DNA from: Amia ocellicauda
Lineage: Eukaryota > Chordata > Actinopteri > Amiiformes > Amiidae
Direction of reading: 5' to 3'
Assembly: GCF_036373705.1 (NCBI RefSeq)
Contig: NC_089864.1
Span: 8,516,001-8,580,000 of the forward strand
Length of the DNA: 64,000 nt
Part shown: in pieces, positions 1 to 16,800 of the stretch
Layout: each line of letters begins with the position of its first letter
Numbering within the stretch: the stretch's first letter is position 1
Translations under genes and position numbers: made by a program
The notes under the pieces: generated by a model
What the model saw: the letters and a program-made list of their open reading frames with translations, nothing else
Told to the model about the DNA's origin: nothing
Database searches by the model: none

Positions 1-3219
<3,219 letters not shown>

Positions 3220-3376
3220 GGGGAGAAAAAAACACTACAATACAGTGAGGGTGTTTGTACAGTTTGTGAGGACGAAGTGCTGGATACTTTTAGACTTGCT
3301 CCCACTTGGCCATCTAAGAAGAGGAAAGTAACATAGTCTTGACCTAGATAAGTGCTTCCTGGGAATTAAATTAAAT

Positions 3377-3394
3377 AATAAAAATTGTAATAAA
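3377..3394 (+). terminator. Candidate smo polyadenylation signals
   Basis: Two AATAAA hexamers (3377-3382 and 3389-3394) lie about 160-175 bases after the smo stop codon in an A/T-rich stretch. They are the nearest plausible poly(A) signals. Another AATAAA at 6413-6418 could serve a much longer 3' UTR. The choice cannot be made from sequence alone. Confidence 0.45.
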
Positions 3395-6300
3395 GGGAAG
3401 GGTTGCAGGTAACCCCTTCAGACTACCAAAAATGACAAGTCCTGTTTACTGTGGTCCATTTACACAGTGGTAACGTCATAATATGCTGGAGTGCTTTTTA
3501 CAATCAGCTTTTAAACCTTTTACTTGCAGCTGTCCATTTTTGTTACTCCATGAATAACAAAACAAATCCCACTGGAGTGTTTCTGTCTCATGAACAGCAG
3601 AGGAAATCTGACAAGGTGGCCCATGAAAATGAAATGTACCGAAAACTCGATTCGACCTGTTTGGTGTGGATCTATAATGTTTGTTCAGATGGATTCATTT
3701 CACGTCGTGATCCGCTGCTGAAGAGGAAACCTTCTCTGCACAAGACCCTACCCAGCTTAGCGGAAACTAAGCACTGTTGTGTGTTAATGGATTAATGTCC
3801 TCTCCGGCACCGAAAAAACACACTAGCTTTTGCTCAACCTCTTTTATTTTGTTGATGTTGAGTTTGGAGTGTTACCTGCAATATCTAGTGCTCTAGAGGG
3901 CAAAAACATTTAGGATAAAATGTGCTTAACCGCTTACAATTGCTGAACTTCAGCAACAGAGGAAATTCTTAAAGGGGAGTAAAAGCCAAGTAAACTTCCT
4001 CAGATTCTGATTTAATTTTCCAATAGAAAAACAGGTAAATAACTTGTTGGTGGATTAACTTTTTAATATAAGTATATATATTATAGTCTTCTGTTGGACG
4101 CATTTCAGTACAAAACAACGTTTGACACCGATTCGTATTCATTTAAAGGGACCAGCTTTTTCAAATACACCAATGTTGGATACAAAAGATTTGAGTTCTT
4201 GCTAGTTTCTTCCCAATGGTCCCTCAGTGACTTGACAGTGTGCCTGGTAAACCTACAATGGTGGGTTGGACGTATCTACCACCTGTTCTATGGTCTGTAC
4301 TACTTCTATGAACATGGTGAATTCACTGCTATTGCTATTGTGATGTTCAGAAATCTAGTGCCAGGCCACACAAGTGATCCTGTGATAGTACAGGAAAGGG
4401 AAAGCTTGTCCTTCCTTCTTTCTTAGGTAAGGAAGACAGCGGCTCTAATGCATAGATTGTCTTCAGACTCACAGTGCGTCCCAACTCCGCAAGTGCCATG
4501 CAAGCCTACCAGTGTCATTTCATAGAGAGGCATATGAAGTAAGAGTATGTTGCGCCTCTCCTTTGTTTCACTGTATATATTTCTGGTTCATTTCAGCCGC
4601 ACTCTTGATACACAGTATTGTCTAAGCTAAGTATAGTTCCTCTTGTGTTTTCGCGAGGAACTGCGCTCTGCTCTTGAGCTATGCGAAGGGTTCACGTGGA
4701 CTACTATTGCTTTGGCATTGAACTGCACAAGCCAGCTATCAAAATGTTGTGTTATATCTGGAGAAATCACTCATCCGTTCACTTTTTGTGCATTAGGGCA
4801 CCTCATTACGGGGAGCATCATGTTGCAGTACTTCACAGTAATGCAGTAACAGTATTTATTAAAACTAAAAGGTCTTAATTGCTTTTACTAAATTATACAA
4901 CAGTAGAAACTAATGGTATTTTGTTTTAATCCGATTTATTTATATAGCTGTCATGCTTCTGTAGTTCCCATGTCTTTCAGGATTTCATTACTATCAGGTC
5001 CATGCAAAAGATGTAAGATAAGGACTTGTTTTTGTTTTCTGCCTGTAGATAGAGAGGGGGAGAGATAGAGAGATGTTTACAATGACTTCAGAATGCAGCA
5101 TACATTTCCCCATCATCCCCCAAACCTTATGGAGGCGGTTTAGTTGTTATATTATGAGGTACTCAGATCACAAACATTGGCATTACACTGTACATATAAT
5201 TAACTCATAATATAGGGATGAAAAATACATATACATTATTTGACCATCTTTATCTTTTCATTGTTTCCATAGTTGCTGATTGTTTTAAAATCATGCATTA
5301 CTTCGGTATCCTAAAGTACAGGCAGTTCACAGCTCTCAGCCACGCATTTTTGACCGGCTTTAATATATATTTATATGCACTAAAACCTTTTTTGTGATTA
5401 AAGTATTTATCTGCAGGATTATCAAACATAAAGTTCAATGCAATGACATGGAAGCTAAATGCTATTGTAGCCCCCAAAATTGCAGTAATCCAAAAGGTGA
5501 TCTTCTTCACAGCACTTTACATTAAAAAAAACATCAAGAACTCAAGTCGCAATGGTGATGGTAAACAAAAACAAAATGCTCATTGCTGTGGGCCAGTATT
5601 ATTTAAGTCAACCCAGGGTAATTTTGGACATACGTTTATATATCACCATTTTCTACAAACAATTTTTCCTTAGGATTAGGGTGATTCAACTTCTATTAAC
5701 CTTTTCTATCTCACATTTGTAGAAATTTGTTTATTTTTTGAATGACACTTCTAACGAATGTGTTCATCCGGATCAGTTCAGCCAGTGAAAGAGTATCTGT
5801 GTCTCTCTGGGACGTTGAACATGACCAGATCCCACACAACATTTTTTGTTGGCTTTCCCCCCAAAATGAATTGTGCCAACTTGATCAAAGCATGGTCGTA
5901 TTGTTTGGGCATGGGATCCTAATATAATATTCAACACTGTGTGATTGATTAAATTGGTGTACATCTGGCCAGTTCCCAACATTGTTACAAATACTCTTTG
6001 TGTGTTAGTGATTAACCATTGAAATGTCTTTGTTTGCCTTTAACATTTCAATATCATATTATGTAGGTGTGTGGAAAAGAGTAACACATCCTGCAGGATC
6101 AGAGTTTTAAAAGATCTATTTACTGACTATTGAGCACATTCAGTAAACTTGTATTTTCCATGATCAGAAGTATAAATACTGAGAAAATGGCAGCTGTAGA
6201 AGATTCTAACTGTAACACTGAACAGCAATGTAGAGTTTTCCTTTTTCTTTTTTAATAAGGAATGATGTGGTAAAGTTTTACACAACATGAAAATGGTTTC

Positions 6301-7069
6301 TTGCCTACTGTTGTTACTAAAATCTTTGTCTGCTATTAATCTTATTAAAGATGTTTTTTTTATTCACAGTATTGTTAAAAGGCTATCACTCAATTGTATT
6401 TTTGTATGTGTAAATAAACTATAAAATATTGATGGCATTGTACATTATTTACTCTTTGCTCTATATTTAGTTACAGCTGTGCCTACACTATACCAATTAC
6501 ACTATATTAAAAATATACTGCTTTCTCATGAATACATATTTCACAGATTGATAAAGTTCCTTTATTAGCTTCCTGCTCCAGAATATTAGTGATTCCTCAA
6601 GAGGTTTATCATCGTAGTTTGCAAAGATTATGTAACGTGGTTTGCATGGGTCTCGCAGACCTCTGACAGCTTTGCTTCCTATTATGAAATGTTTTGTAGA
6701 AGTGCATACCACGTTCAGAGCGACTGATCTATAAATAAATACTTTTGTAGAAAATTGCAGGGTTTTAATGCTCTGTCTAATGCTGGATTTTCTTACACGT
6801 TCATGGTGATTGATAGAACAGATAATTGTTAGCATTTGCATGTGTGCAGTAAAAATACTTTGGCTGTGTATTAACATAACATTGAAGGTTTAGTTTTTCT
6901 GAGGGTATGTGAGCTTCTATAATCCTCCTTTAAATGTACAATAGATACTAGAGGCATTCACATAAACTCTAGACACTGTATTTCATGATAATGCCAGTCA
7001 TGTAATCTATTTTCTAGAATAGAGTCAACTGCCAGCTTCGATTTATGGAGAAAGGTGTGGTGGGGGAGG

Positions 7070-7073
<4 letters not shown>

Positions 7074-7123
<50 letters not shown>

Positions 7124-7124
7124 G
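7074..7124 (+). repeat. (TAA)n microsatellite
   Basis: A perfect ATA/TAA trinucleotide run of about 16-17 units lies in the smo-cax intergenic region. Confidence 0.95.
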
Positions 7125-7312
7125 ATTGGCATTTCTATTAGATCAGATTATTTTAACAGAGATTTCCTTTAATTCTGAATTGTATCCAACATATTTTGTT
7201 TGTAATGTTCCCTTTAACGAAAATTTTAGGCTGGTCAGACTTGCTAGTCTAAAGATGGAAAAAAACACCCTTATGCTTCATGTGTGTAATTGCATTAGCA
7301 GTTCATTGCAAA

Positions 7313-7467
7313 CTTTAAATGATTCAGAGATATCTTGAAATATTTGAAGATATCTGGAAGTATTTGAAGGTATCTTTAAATATTTGCAGGTATCTTGAAA
7401 TGATTTAGAGATATCTCTATATATTTGAAGATATCTTTAAATGAATTACAGATATCGCTAAATGATC
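7313..7467 (+). repeat. Degenerate 20-bp tandem array built on GATATC
   Basis: Roughly seven tandem units of about 20 bases, each of the form (A/G)GATATCTTnAAATATTTG with substitutions. Each unit carries the palindrome AGATATCT or a one-base variant followed by an A/T tract. Units run continuously with no unique spacers, so this is a minisatellite-like array. No coding potential is apparent. Confidence 0.75.
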
Positions 7468-7691
7468 ATTTGGCTTGCCATATACATACACTGTATAATC
7501 TTTACCTTTAATAAAATAAAATAAAACGATTCCAAAAAAAAGAGTGGTTAATTATTTTGTCTTATTTTACATGCAGATTTGAGTATTTGCAACATGACAA
7601 ATTGCTGTATCTTCTTGGAAGCCACGATATAAATAAATACATTGTTTGTAAAAATGAGTTTCACAATACTGGGGAGAAGTGGAGCTCTTCC

Positions 7692-7756
7692 ACTACAATT
7701 CCCACAATGCCGAGCGCACCACAGGTCGGCTGTTTTCACTACAAGTCCCACAATGC
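7692..7756 (+). promoter_or_regulatory. Twin ZNF143/SBS motifs in the cax promoter
   Basis: ACTACAATTCCCACAATGC (7692-7710) and ACTACAAGTCCCACAATGC (7738-7756) each match the 19-base ZNF143/STAF (SBS) consensus with one or two mismatches. They share an orientation and are 46 bases apart. They lie 95-159 bases before the cax start codon in CpG-containing, TATA-less DNA, which fits a housekeeping-type promoter driven by ZNF143. The motif identity comes from known SBS promoters; binding is inferred. Confidence 0.75.
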
Positions 7757-7850
7757 ACCGCACGCCGGCTGTTTTCCAGTGCGTCCCGAAAGCGCCGCTG
7801 CTCTGTGAGCGATAAAGGAGCAGAGAGGGGCTGAGGGTTGAACCGCAGGG

Positions 7851-10800
7851 ATGTCACTAGACACGGACTGCAGTCGCAGGCGGAGAAACACGCACGATGC
7901 TTTCGGTGAGATAAAGCACGACTTGGGGCCGTTTGTATCTTCAGCCTGTCGGGAGTTTCTTGAGGCGAAGACTTAGATGTACACACAGGTTAATGTCGCA
8001 GTCCAGTGTTTCTTTCTTTCTAGCAAGGCAACAAAGTATCTACTTTTAAATCGACTACCCTTCTAAGAGCACGCTGTTAAATAAAGCTGGTTACTGCGTG
8101 TAACATTTATTTATTGGTGTTTTAACGTATAATAAATGATAACCCACTTAAGCACCTGTTTCCAGATCTGTCATATACCGACTTTATGTATTATACGAGC
8201 AATGTTTACTTCTAATGCAAATCTGTAACTTCTGTTACTGCAATAGCCAAATAGTGGTTTCATTATGAATGTAGTTTTATTATATGTATTGTATATCATA
8301 TCGTTGTTCAATGCCAAATGCTATTGACATAATATACTACATCATATGGCCTATATAAAGTGTTTGAAAAGTGTGTCCCTATATAAAACATGGCGTTTCT
8401 TTAGTCTCAGTTTGCACCAAATCCCTGCTAGGTGCTGTTGTCTATTGAGGAAATTCAGTTACATTTTTGTATCAAATTGATAGTTTTACACAATGTTTGC
8501 GTGCAAGTGTGGTTAATTATGCAACTCCTGGAACAAACAGATTTTACCATTTAAATTATGAATCGTTTGATTTCATGCCTTTACGATAATCTTTGTACAA
8601 ATCATGTACTCATTGATGTGAGCAGTTGTGAGCAAGTTCACCTCTGGATTTGTTTGGATGATGTTCATCTTGTGTGGTGCTCATATACTGTGGACTGACT
8701 TGTAGGTGCTACAAATAGTCTGGGTTTTAAACTGAAGGATACCTTGTACCATTGGCTCACTCTTCTCATGGAGTCTGTCTGACTTCGGTATGATCTGCTT
8801 CCAGTGTTTCATCAGGTCACATCAGAAGCAGGATCTGCAAACTATCTCTAGCCTGCCTTTAACAAGCTCTTTCTCCATGTTTTCCAGCCCTTTACATTAA
8901 AAAGCAGATGCTTGCGGTATTTAGACTGATTACAAGGAATCCTGCCTTCCCTTGCCTTGCCTCTTCACCCCATATGGAAAGCGGATTGGTGCCCTGCTAA
9001 TTTCTGTCCTCTTGCTGTCTCATGACTGATGTTATCTGCCATTCCAGTCAGGAGATCTGTCCACCATGTAACTTAGAGCCTGGTTCAAATGGCTTTATTT
9101 AACCCTCGCTCTCATTTGCTGCGTGAACGATGTGTCTGCAGTGTATCGAGAAAGGGAGGGGTTAATGTTTCTGTATGTTTTGCTCGGTTATCAGGCTGTA
9201 TCTGAGATTACCAGCAGTAGGCTTTAGTGAACATGTATTTAAAGCAAACCTCAAGAAAAACAAATGCACGCATTTTACTCTTTATTGCTTTCTGTGTAAG
9301 TTAGCAGGATTTTGAATGGATGAGGGAATAATTTCATTCTCTTTATCTGCTGTGTAGTCTATTATGTGGCCTGTGGTTCATTGGTGTTGATCCTGCTGTC
9401 TAAGCTGAAAAATCAAATGAAGCTGCAAGGGATATGGTTATTGATGTGGTTATTGCACGGGGATAGACCTCTGTCTCCTGGGTTTTAAACCATATTATGC
9501 TCATTGTCTTGCATTGCACACTGATCTAGTAATCAAGCTTTTTCTGAAGTATGATGTCTGGCTAAACAAGGAGACGAGCAATATCTGTAGGAACAATTAC
9601 AGAATCTCCTGGAACTTGCAAGAATCTGCATGCACTTCTGATAAGATCCATGGGGGTGATTTCTGAGATGTCTTGGTTTTCCTAATATCCCACAACTCAA
9701 ATGGAGAGCTCCATGCTATCGCTGGGCTTTGCAGCTGAGTAGCTCTGAACGTTAAGCAATGTGTTAGCACCTGGCATCGGAAAGGAGGCTGATTAAAGGC
9801 GGTAACTGAAGACAAACAGCCCTTGTGTTTCTGGGCTGCAAACAGGAACTTGTTAGACAGTCATTTTGTGCTGCTTAGTTCACTTAAAGTAAAAAATGTA
9901 TTGGCATGCGACAGGAAAATGTTTAAGTCTGGGAGGAAAACAAAATATGCACTTAATTGACTATTTATTTTCTTAAGAAAGAGAGCAAACAATTGAATAC
10001 ATAAGATAATCGTACAGGGAGTGCAGAGTCTTATTTCAAAAGCAGTGACTGCAGAACTGAGGTGACCTCTGCGAGTCTAATTGGCCCGTATATTTATACT
10101 CGCTTTCCTTTCTCTCTCCTCTTCACGGCATCTGAGAAACGCTGGCTCGGATGCTTTGCCAGTGGTAACAAGTTTCATAACGTCGTGATGAAAGTCTTGC
10201 TGAACAAATTGAAACAAAAGATCAGATTTATCCTTTTAACAAAACAGAAACAAATCCCATGTGACCAATCGCCTGCTGCCTTGGCTCCTAGATTTAAAAT
10301 TGATTAGCTCCCCACACAGATCATGGGAATCTAAAGCGAACGCAGTCCACTAGTGCTGATCGGTCAGGCATGAAAATAGAGCCACTCTTGCCATAACTGG
10401 GATACGTCTATAAGAGTAACTGTTCTTCAGAGCTGCAGTTGAAGGTAATGGCTTCTTATTCTACACACTTGACTGTGTTGTCTATATGTTTTGGGTAAGA
10501 AGGCAGTTCAATAAATGTCTTTAGGTATCATTACTTTGAGTGGCTTCTGGTTGAGGAATGGAATAAATCAATGACCGCTGTGTAGTCTCAGTTTGAAGAA
10601 AGACTGTAGAACCAGAGGATGTTTCCTTGCTGTTCATGTATTTATTTGAGTTGTTTTGTAAATGCATTTTCATTAATTGCAAGCAGCACTGCAGTTCCAC
10701 TAATGAAGGGCTTATAGACTGGCAGGACTTGTGACCAGCATGCACGATATATTAGTTACACACTCTCAAAAGCGGGGGAGACCGTGTGCACTCTTGCTTC

Positions 10801-13800
10801 TTGTTTTAAGTTTCTTTTTCCACTTCTGCAATTGCATATACAACGTTTGTGGTTTTATTTATTTTGATCTAAATGGCTACCTTTTATTCTTCTTTGTATT
10901 TAGCAAACGAACCTTTTCCTGATCTAAGAGTATCACACACTTTATTAATATTAATTAAATTACAGCACCTTTTAAATAAAATGTATAAGCTATAAAAAAA
11001 GAGGTCAGTCTGATGTAAGGTGTGACTGTATGGGTGAGGTTGATCCATCCCCGAGTTGGTGTTGTGCGAGGCCAGCCAGGTGTGGTTGTGGTGCCAGAGC
11101 TGTGACGCCGTCGTGTCGTTCTTGCAGAGTTCCCCCAGGACTTGGATCACAGAGCGGAGCCGCAGCACAGACGAAGCTCCCTGTGTGACCGGCTGTGCAT
11201 ATCCAGCCATCACTCGGAGCTCACCGACATCTACTCCCCCGGGAACTCGCACCAGTTCAACGTCTTCACCCCGAGATACATGGCAGGCCAGGGAGGTGGG
11301 TTGTTTTTTGTTTTTGTGGTTTATTGTAGTCGTTTAATTGCTGTCCAGGTAGAATCTGCTATTTAATTTAGGATCTTCCTGAACGCTTTTCATGTCTGAG
11401 GTGCCATGTGCTGTGGTTTCTTTTAACAGGACAAAGCTTGTATAATTATGAGCAAAAGAGAATATTTTAAATATAAAGTATAAACAAAGGAGGTAGTCGA
11501 GTGGCTGTGATGAATAACTAGGGTACTAGTGCATTTAAAATTCCCTGTCTGAAACTGTCTGCTCTCGTTTCCCTCCCTCCCCCCCCCCCCCCCCACACAC
11601 AGTACAGTCAGTCACTCCGACTAAGTGCCTGCACCGCTCCGGGGAGGTGCAAGGATGCGACGGCTGTGCCATCAAGACCACTCTCACTGCGGAGAACGAA
11701 GTGGAGGCTCACCGGCTCGCCAACAACTACAGGGTTGGCACACTGGCTGTTTGAACTGACCCTATGACTATCCTCAACACCGTGACCTGAGCAAGTGCAT
11801 CCCGACAGTCCAGTCAGAGTAGTGGACGTTATAGAGCACATAGAGTGGATTGCAGGAGGACAGAGAGTCTCCAAAGGTTGATGAATAGTTTAGACGGGAG
11901 GAGAATGAAAAAGAAAATCAAACAAACCAAAAAAAGGAAGTCTAGAAAACTCCCTCGGACTACTTCACAATGTCTGACATTTCTGGTTGTGGTGGTTGGT
12001 GATCATTTCCTCTTTTGGAGGGATATGGATGGCGTTCCTGTCCTGAGGTAAAATGGCCTGCTGAACGACTGCGACGTGCCCATAGAGTAGACCATAGGCC
12101 CCAAATACTCTTTCCCCTTTAATGCTATTCTGTAAGACGTATAATTCCTCATTAATAAGTTTATAGTTTGAAAAATCATACATTTCTGCAGTGTTTCTGT
12201 GTTCTCACTTATTTGCATTTGTTTATTTTCAGTTTGGATTTAAGAAATGGAAGAGCCATGTCACAGAGAGACCCTGGGAGGACAGATCAGAGATTGTGAA
12301 GGAACTGTACTCCGAGTTGAAAACCGTCAGGGCCCCTGAGGGTGGGTGAGCCAGTCCAATTGTATTTGGGTATAGCGCCCTTTGCAAGGTTGCCACAGAG
12401 CATAAGAACGATATGAGAGTGTGATTCGTACAAAATGGAAAAGTAAACCATGAGGTACAGAGGAGAGAAACAATAACTATTTTTGGATGAAACGGTTGTA
12501 GGAGAAAATAAATCTCGGGGGGGTCTGTGGCTTATGGCGTATACCTATTGGTTGCCTCTCCTCCAGCCAATGTAATCTAAACAGGCAGCATGAAAATTGT
12601 ACTTGTAAAAGACCTATTAATGTAGCTTGAAAATCCTTGAAGCTGTGTGCAATACTGTTCCCAATCCTTGTTTTCATTTATCGCAGGGTCTTTGGTGACA
12701 TGTGGCAATGTTACTTATGTCCTTTTATTCGGCTGGTGGACGTCTTTAGTTTACTTGCTTATTAGTGTTCTGATGTTTGTGACTGTTATTGGAGCTCCAT
12801 ATGGTAAGTATTATTATTTATATATGTATATGTTATGGATAATATATTTTTAAACAAAACTGAGGGCTTTTAATTGAATTTAATTAAATGCTTTCTTTTC
12901 AGGTAAGCTCTGTTGGAAATTGGCTTGTTATTTTCTGTGGCCATTTGGCAAGTCAATACAGAAGGTAAGTCTAGATTATGTATATTTATTCTCTGCTGAA
13001 TGCAGGACGCTTTCCCTTTTTGTTGCTTTATTTCCAGTTTTTGCCGTTTGTCATTTCTCTTCTGAGACTGAGATAGTGAGACTAAAAGCAGAAGGTCTTT
13101 CTCTCGGTTCTGGCGTCTCGCCCCACAGCTTAACAACTGCGCGGCACTTCCATTTCTTTCTTATCTCACCCACTGCGCATACACTACAAACAAACCGTGT
13201 AAATCTTGTTAGAAGGTGTCACTTTGTATTTTCCATAGCTTACTTGGTCCCAAGTGTTTGTGCAATCCCCTCAATTGCAGCAGTGGCTCCCGGAGAGGTG
13301 ACTCTGTGGCCCTGCAACCCGGTGGCTAAAGTTAATATTTAGTTTAGTTTGTTTTCTTCGGGCCTTTGTCTTCCTCAGGCAACCCATCCTCTCAGAAAGT
13401 GCTGCCTGAAATTCCCAGAGTGTGAGGCCATACCCGAGGTGGATGAAGTGAAGGAGACCTCCCCGCTGGTGCCGCCCCCGCAGCCTGCGCCAGCCAGGAC
13501 CCCGGGGACAAGGTCTTGCAAGCCCCGCTACTGGGTAAGGATGGCACCCAAGAACAAACAAACAAAACCCAGACGCAACCTAAGACGGCTGTAACTGGGC
13601 TCAGTCCTGGAAAGCAGAAGTTTGTTGCGTTTTATATTCAAGTTACACGAGGTAACTTGATATACCATCGGATGTAGAAATTGCTTCGCTAACAAAGACC
13701 ACAGCTTTGGTATGATGTAATGATTTCGGTGCTCTGGCACACATATTTAGTCGTGTGCATGGCCCCTTTGAACATGTCAACTCCGGTATAAAAATATGCA

Positions 13801-16800
13801 AATGTAGATAAAAGTAGAAATTGTAGACACGTGACCTTTGCAGACCAGGAACTGTATAACAAGTTTGCATCTAGAAGAACACAAGACTATGTGCGAGGAG
13901 GTCTCTTGGCCTATGTAGCTTATTTGGGTCCATTCTAGCAATAAATTGCCAAGAGCATTGTGCGTTCTTCCAAGGTAGGCGTTATGTACATTTTAAGTGT
14001 TTGCCGTTTGACCCATGCTTTGATGGACTGGTGTGAGCAATGGAGGGAGTGCCATCAGCCTGTTGACTGTGTCTTCCTGGTTGTGATGGCAGTGCCGGGT
14101 CAGCACCTACGTCTGGCTCATCTTGGGGTACCCTGTCCTGTTCCTGACCCACGCCCTGGTCTGCTTCTTCTCCTGGACTCTGGTCTTCACCATTCCCGTG
14201 TCCAAGATGAACGCCAGAACCATCAGCATCATCCTGCTCATGCCCCCCGAACTAGTCCGTATAGAAAATCCAAAAAAGGTAACCACTGATGACGTTTCTT
14301 CTCTTAGGCTAAAGTAACTGCCGTTGTGGATACTATGTGAGAGGAATTAGGGCTTCATCACTGGGGAATCCCAGGGAGTTCAGGGCTAAATACTTGTTGA
14401 GTTCTGTGACTTGCAGTGTAGTATCTTGTAAGTCTCTTTAAGCAACAGTTTTAAATCCTCTTTTCAATGTGTATGTGTGGGGAAGCTCAATTTAAGAGTT
14501 TGGTCTCTCTTGGTTGGCATTAATGGAATGATTTCAGAATTTGATCTGCTCGTCTGTGCCGTGAGAAGCATTCAGTCTGTTCTCTCGCTGCGTTTTCCCT
14601 GCAGACAGAAGTGAGTTCAGAATCGGAGGTGATGCTGTGCTGTTACCGTGCCTTTAATTTCTACTACTACAAGTACACTGTCGACGGGATGAATGTGTTC
14701 GCCGTCAGTATCCTTGACAAACTCCCACTGAAGACACTGCAGTGGAGATCAATATAAAGTGTGTGGTTTTGCCTGAGGGCACCAACTCACCCCTTCAACA
14801 GGCATAACTTACAGATTGTTTTTACGAGATGCCATTAAATGTGTAATCACCTAGGGAGGTGTAACCTGTGTTCTCTAGCACTCTCTGTAATTACAATTTG
14901 CCGTAAACTTGAGGATAATTAATTTCCACTGTATTCTTTCCATAAATATTTCTTCAGTCCCTCTGTAATCACCCCAAACAATCACCTGATGCAGTCACAG
15001 CCACAACAGTGCTGTTTTGCTAGTAATATGGCAAGGTTATGTCAACATCAGTGGAATGTTTGTTGGTTTATTTTGTCGGGCCTTTGTGCGTTCAGTGTGC
15101 CTATTGTTTCCTTTAAACCTGCCTATCCCAGACCTGCTGCCTCTCGTCATCATCACGCTGGTGATTGGCTATGCAGACAAGGAGAACCGCTATGCCAGCT
15201 CCCCGGTGAAGTTCACCACCGCCATAGGCTCCATCATCCCCCTGTCCTACTTCATTGGCATGGCCATCGCCAGGTGAGGCCCGGTAGCCCAATCCTTTAC
15301 CTGCACGTGATGCTCTGAGACACTTAAGGCAATAATTACATCATTATTTATATTTCTGCTGCCCTGCCCTCACAGGTGATAGTGACTTATTTTATATTGT
15401 TTACAGCAAGCAGCCGTCTCCAGTGATTTACACCGATCAGCCATAACATTATGACCAGTGACAGGTGAAGTGAATAACACTGATAATCTCGTTATCATGG
15501 TGCCTGTCAGTGGGTGGGATATATTAGGCAGCAAGTGGACATTTTGTCCTCAAAGTTGATGTGTAAGAAGCAGAAAAAATGGGCAAGCGTAAGGATCTAA
15601 GTGACTTTGACAAGGGCCACATTGTGATGGCTAGACGACTGGGTCAGAGCATCTCCAAAACTGCAGCTCTTGTGGGGTGTTCCCGGTCTGCAGTGGTCAG
15701 TACCTATCAAAAGTGGTCCAAGGAAGGAAAAGCGGTGAACCGGCGACAGGGTCATGGGCGGCCAAGGCTCATTGATGCACGTGGGGAGCGAAGGCTGGCC
15801 CATGTGGTCCGATCCAACAGACGAGGTACTGTAGCTCAAATTGCTGAAAAAGTGAATGCTGGTTCAGATAGAAAGGTGTCAGAACACACAGTGCATCGCA
15901 GTTTGTTGCGTATGGGGCTGCGTAGCCGCAGACCAGTCAGGGTGCCCATGCTGACCCCTGTCCACTGCCGAAAGCGCCTACAATGGGCACGTGAGCATCA
16001 GAACTGGACCACGGAGCAATGGAAGAAGGTGGCCTGGTCTGATGAATCACGAGTTCAAGGTGTTGACTTGGCCTCCAAATTCCCCAGATCTCAATCCAAT
16101 CGAGCATCTGTGGGAAGTGCTGGACAAACAAGTCCAAACCATGGAGGCCCCACCTCGCAACTTACAGGACTTAAAGGATCTGCTGCTAACGTCTTGGTGC
16201 CAGATACCACAGCACACCTTCAGAGGTCTAGGGAAGTCCATGCCTCGACGGGTCAGGGTTGTTTTTGCGGCAAAATGGGGACCTACACAATATTAGGCAG
16301 GTGGTCAATGTTATGGCTGATTGGTGTATATAGCAGTCTGCAAACAATATAGCAGAGAATCTAGTTATTTGTTTTTGTTGTCTTAAAAGTGGATGACAGT
16401 CATTGTTATATATAAAGATCATTAATTTGGAATTACTTAAAGGGCATTTGCCACTGCAGAAAGCCACTGTGTGTGACTATCATGCATTTCTATAGTCCAT
16501 ATTTTCATTGCTTTATTCCATAGCAGGGGTCAGCCAGTATGTTTACGTTCCTGAGGTAAAGAGGCAATGCAGGAACAGTACAGGCGGACTTCTTTCGATT
16601 AGTGTTGTCCTTCAAATGGTGAGAATTCAGTAATGAGGAAAAGTGAATAGTTTTTTGTTCAAGATGAAATGGGAAATGAAATGGGGCTGTAGGAAGTGAG
16701 TCCCCAAGATTGATTGCTAGGATGACTTAACAAGATATTTAAAATAAAAAGGTTTCTAAAAGGATGTTTTATGTACTTCCTAATCCACTTACAAAAACCC

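Larger units (their letters stand above)
3395..7690. other. smo-cax intergenic region (possibly including a long smo 3' UTR)
   Basis: About 4.3 kb of A/T-rich DNA with no recognisable exon. Short open frames, for example 4094-4426, lack splice context and resemble no family I know. The region contains a (TAA)n microsatellite and a 20-base periodic array, listed separately. Confidence 0.6.

Noticed and set aside
4094-4426. 110-residue open frame after smo
   Set aside because: It lies in the probable smo 3' UTR or intergenic DNA and matches no family I know.
7313-7467. CRISPR-like repeat array
   Set aside because: Units are directly adjacent without unique spacers and the genome is vertebrate.
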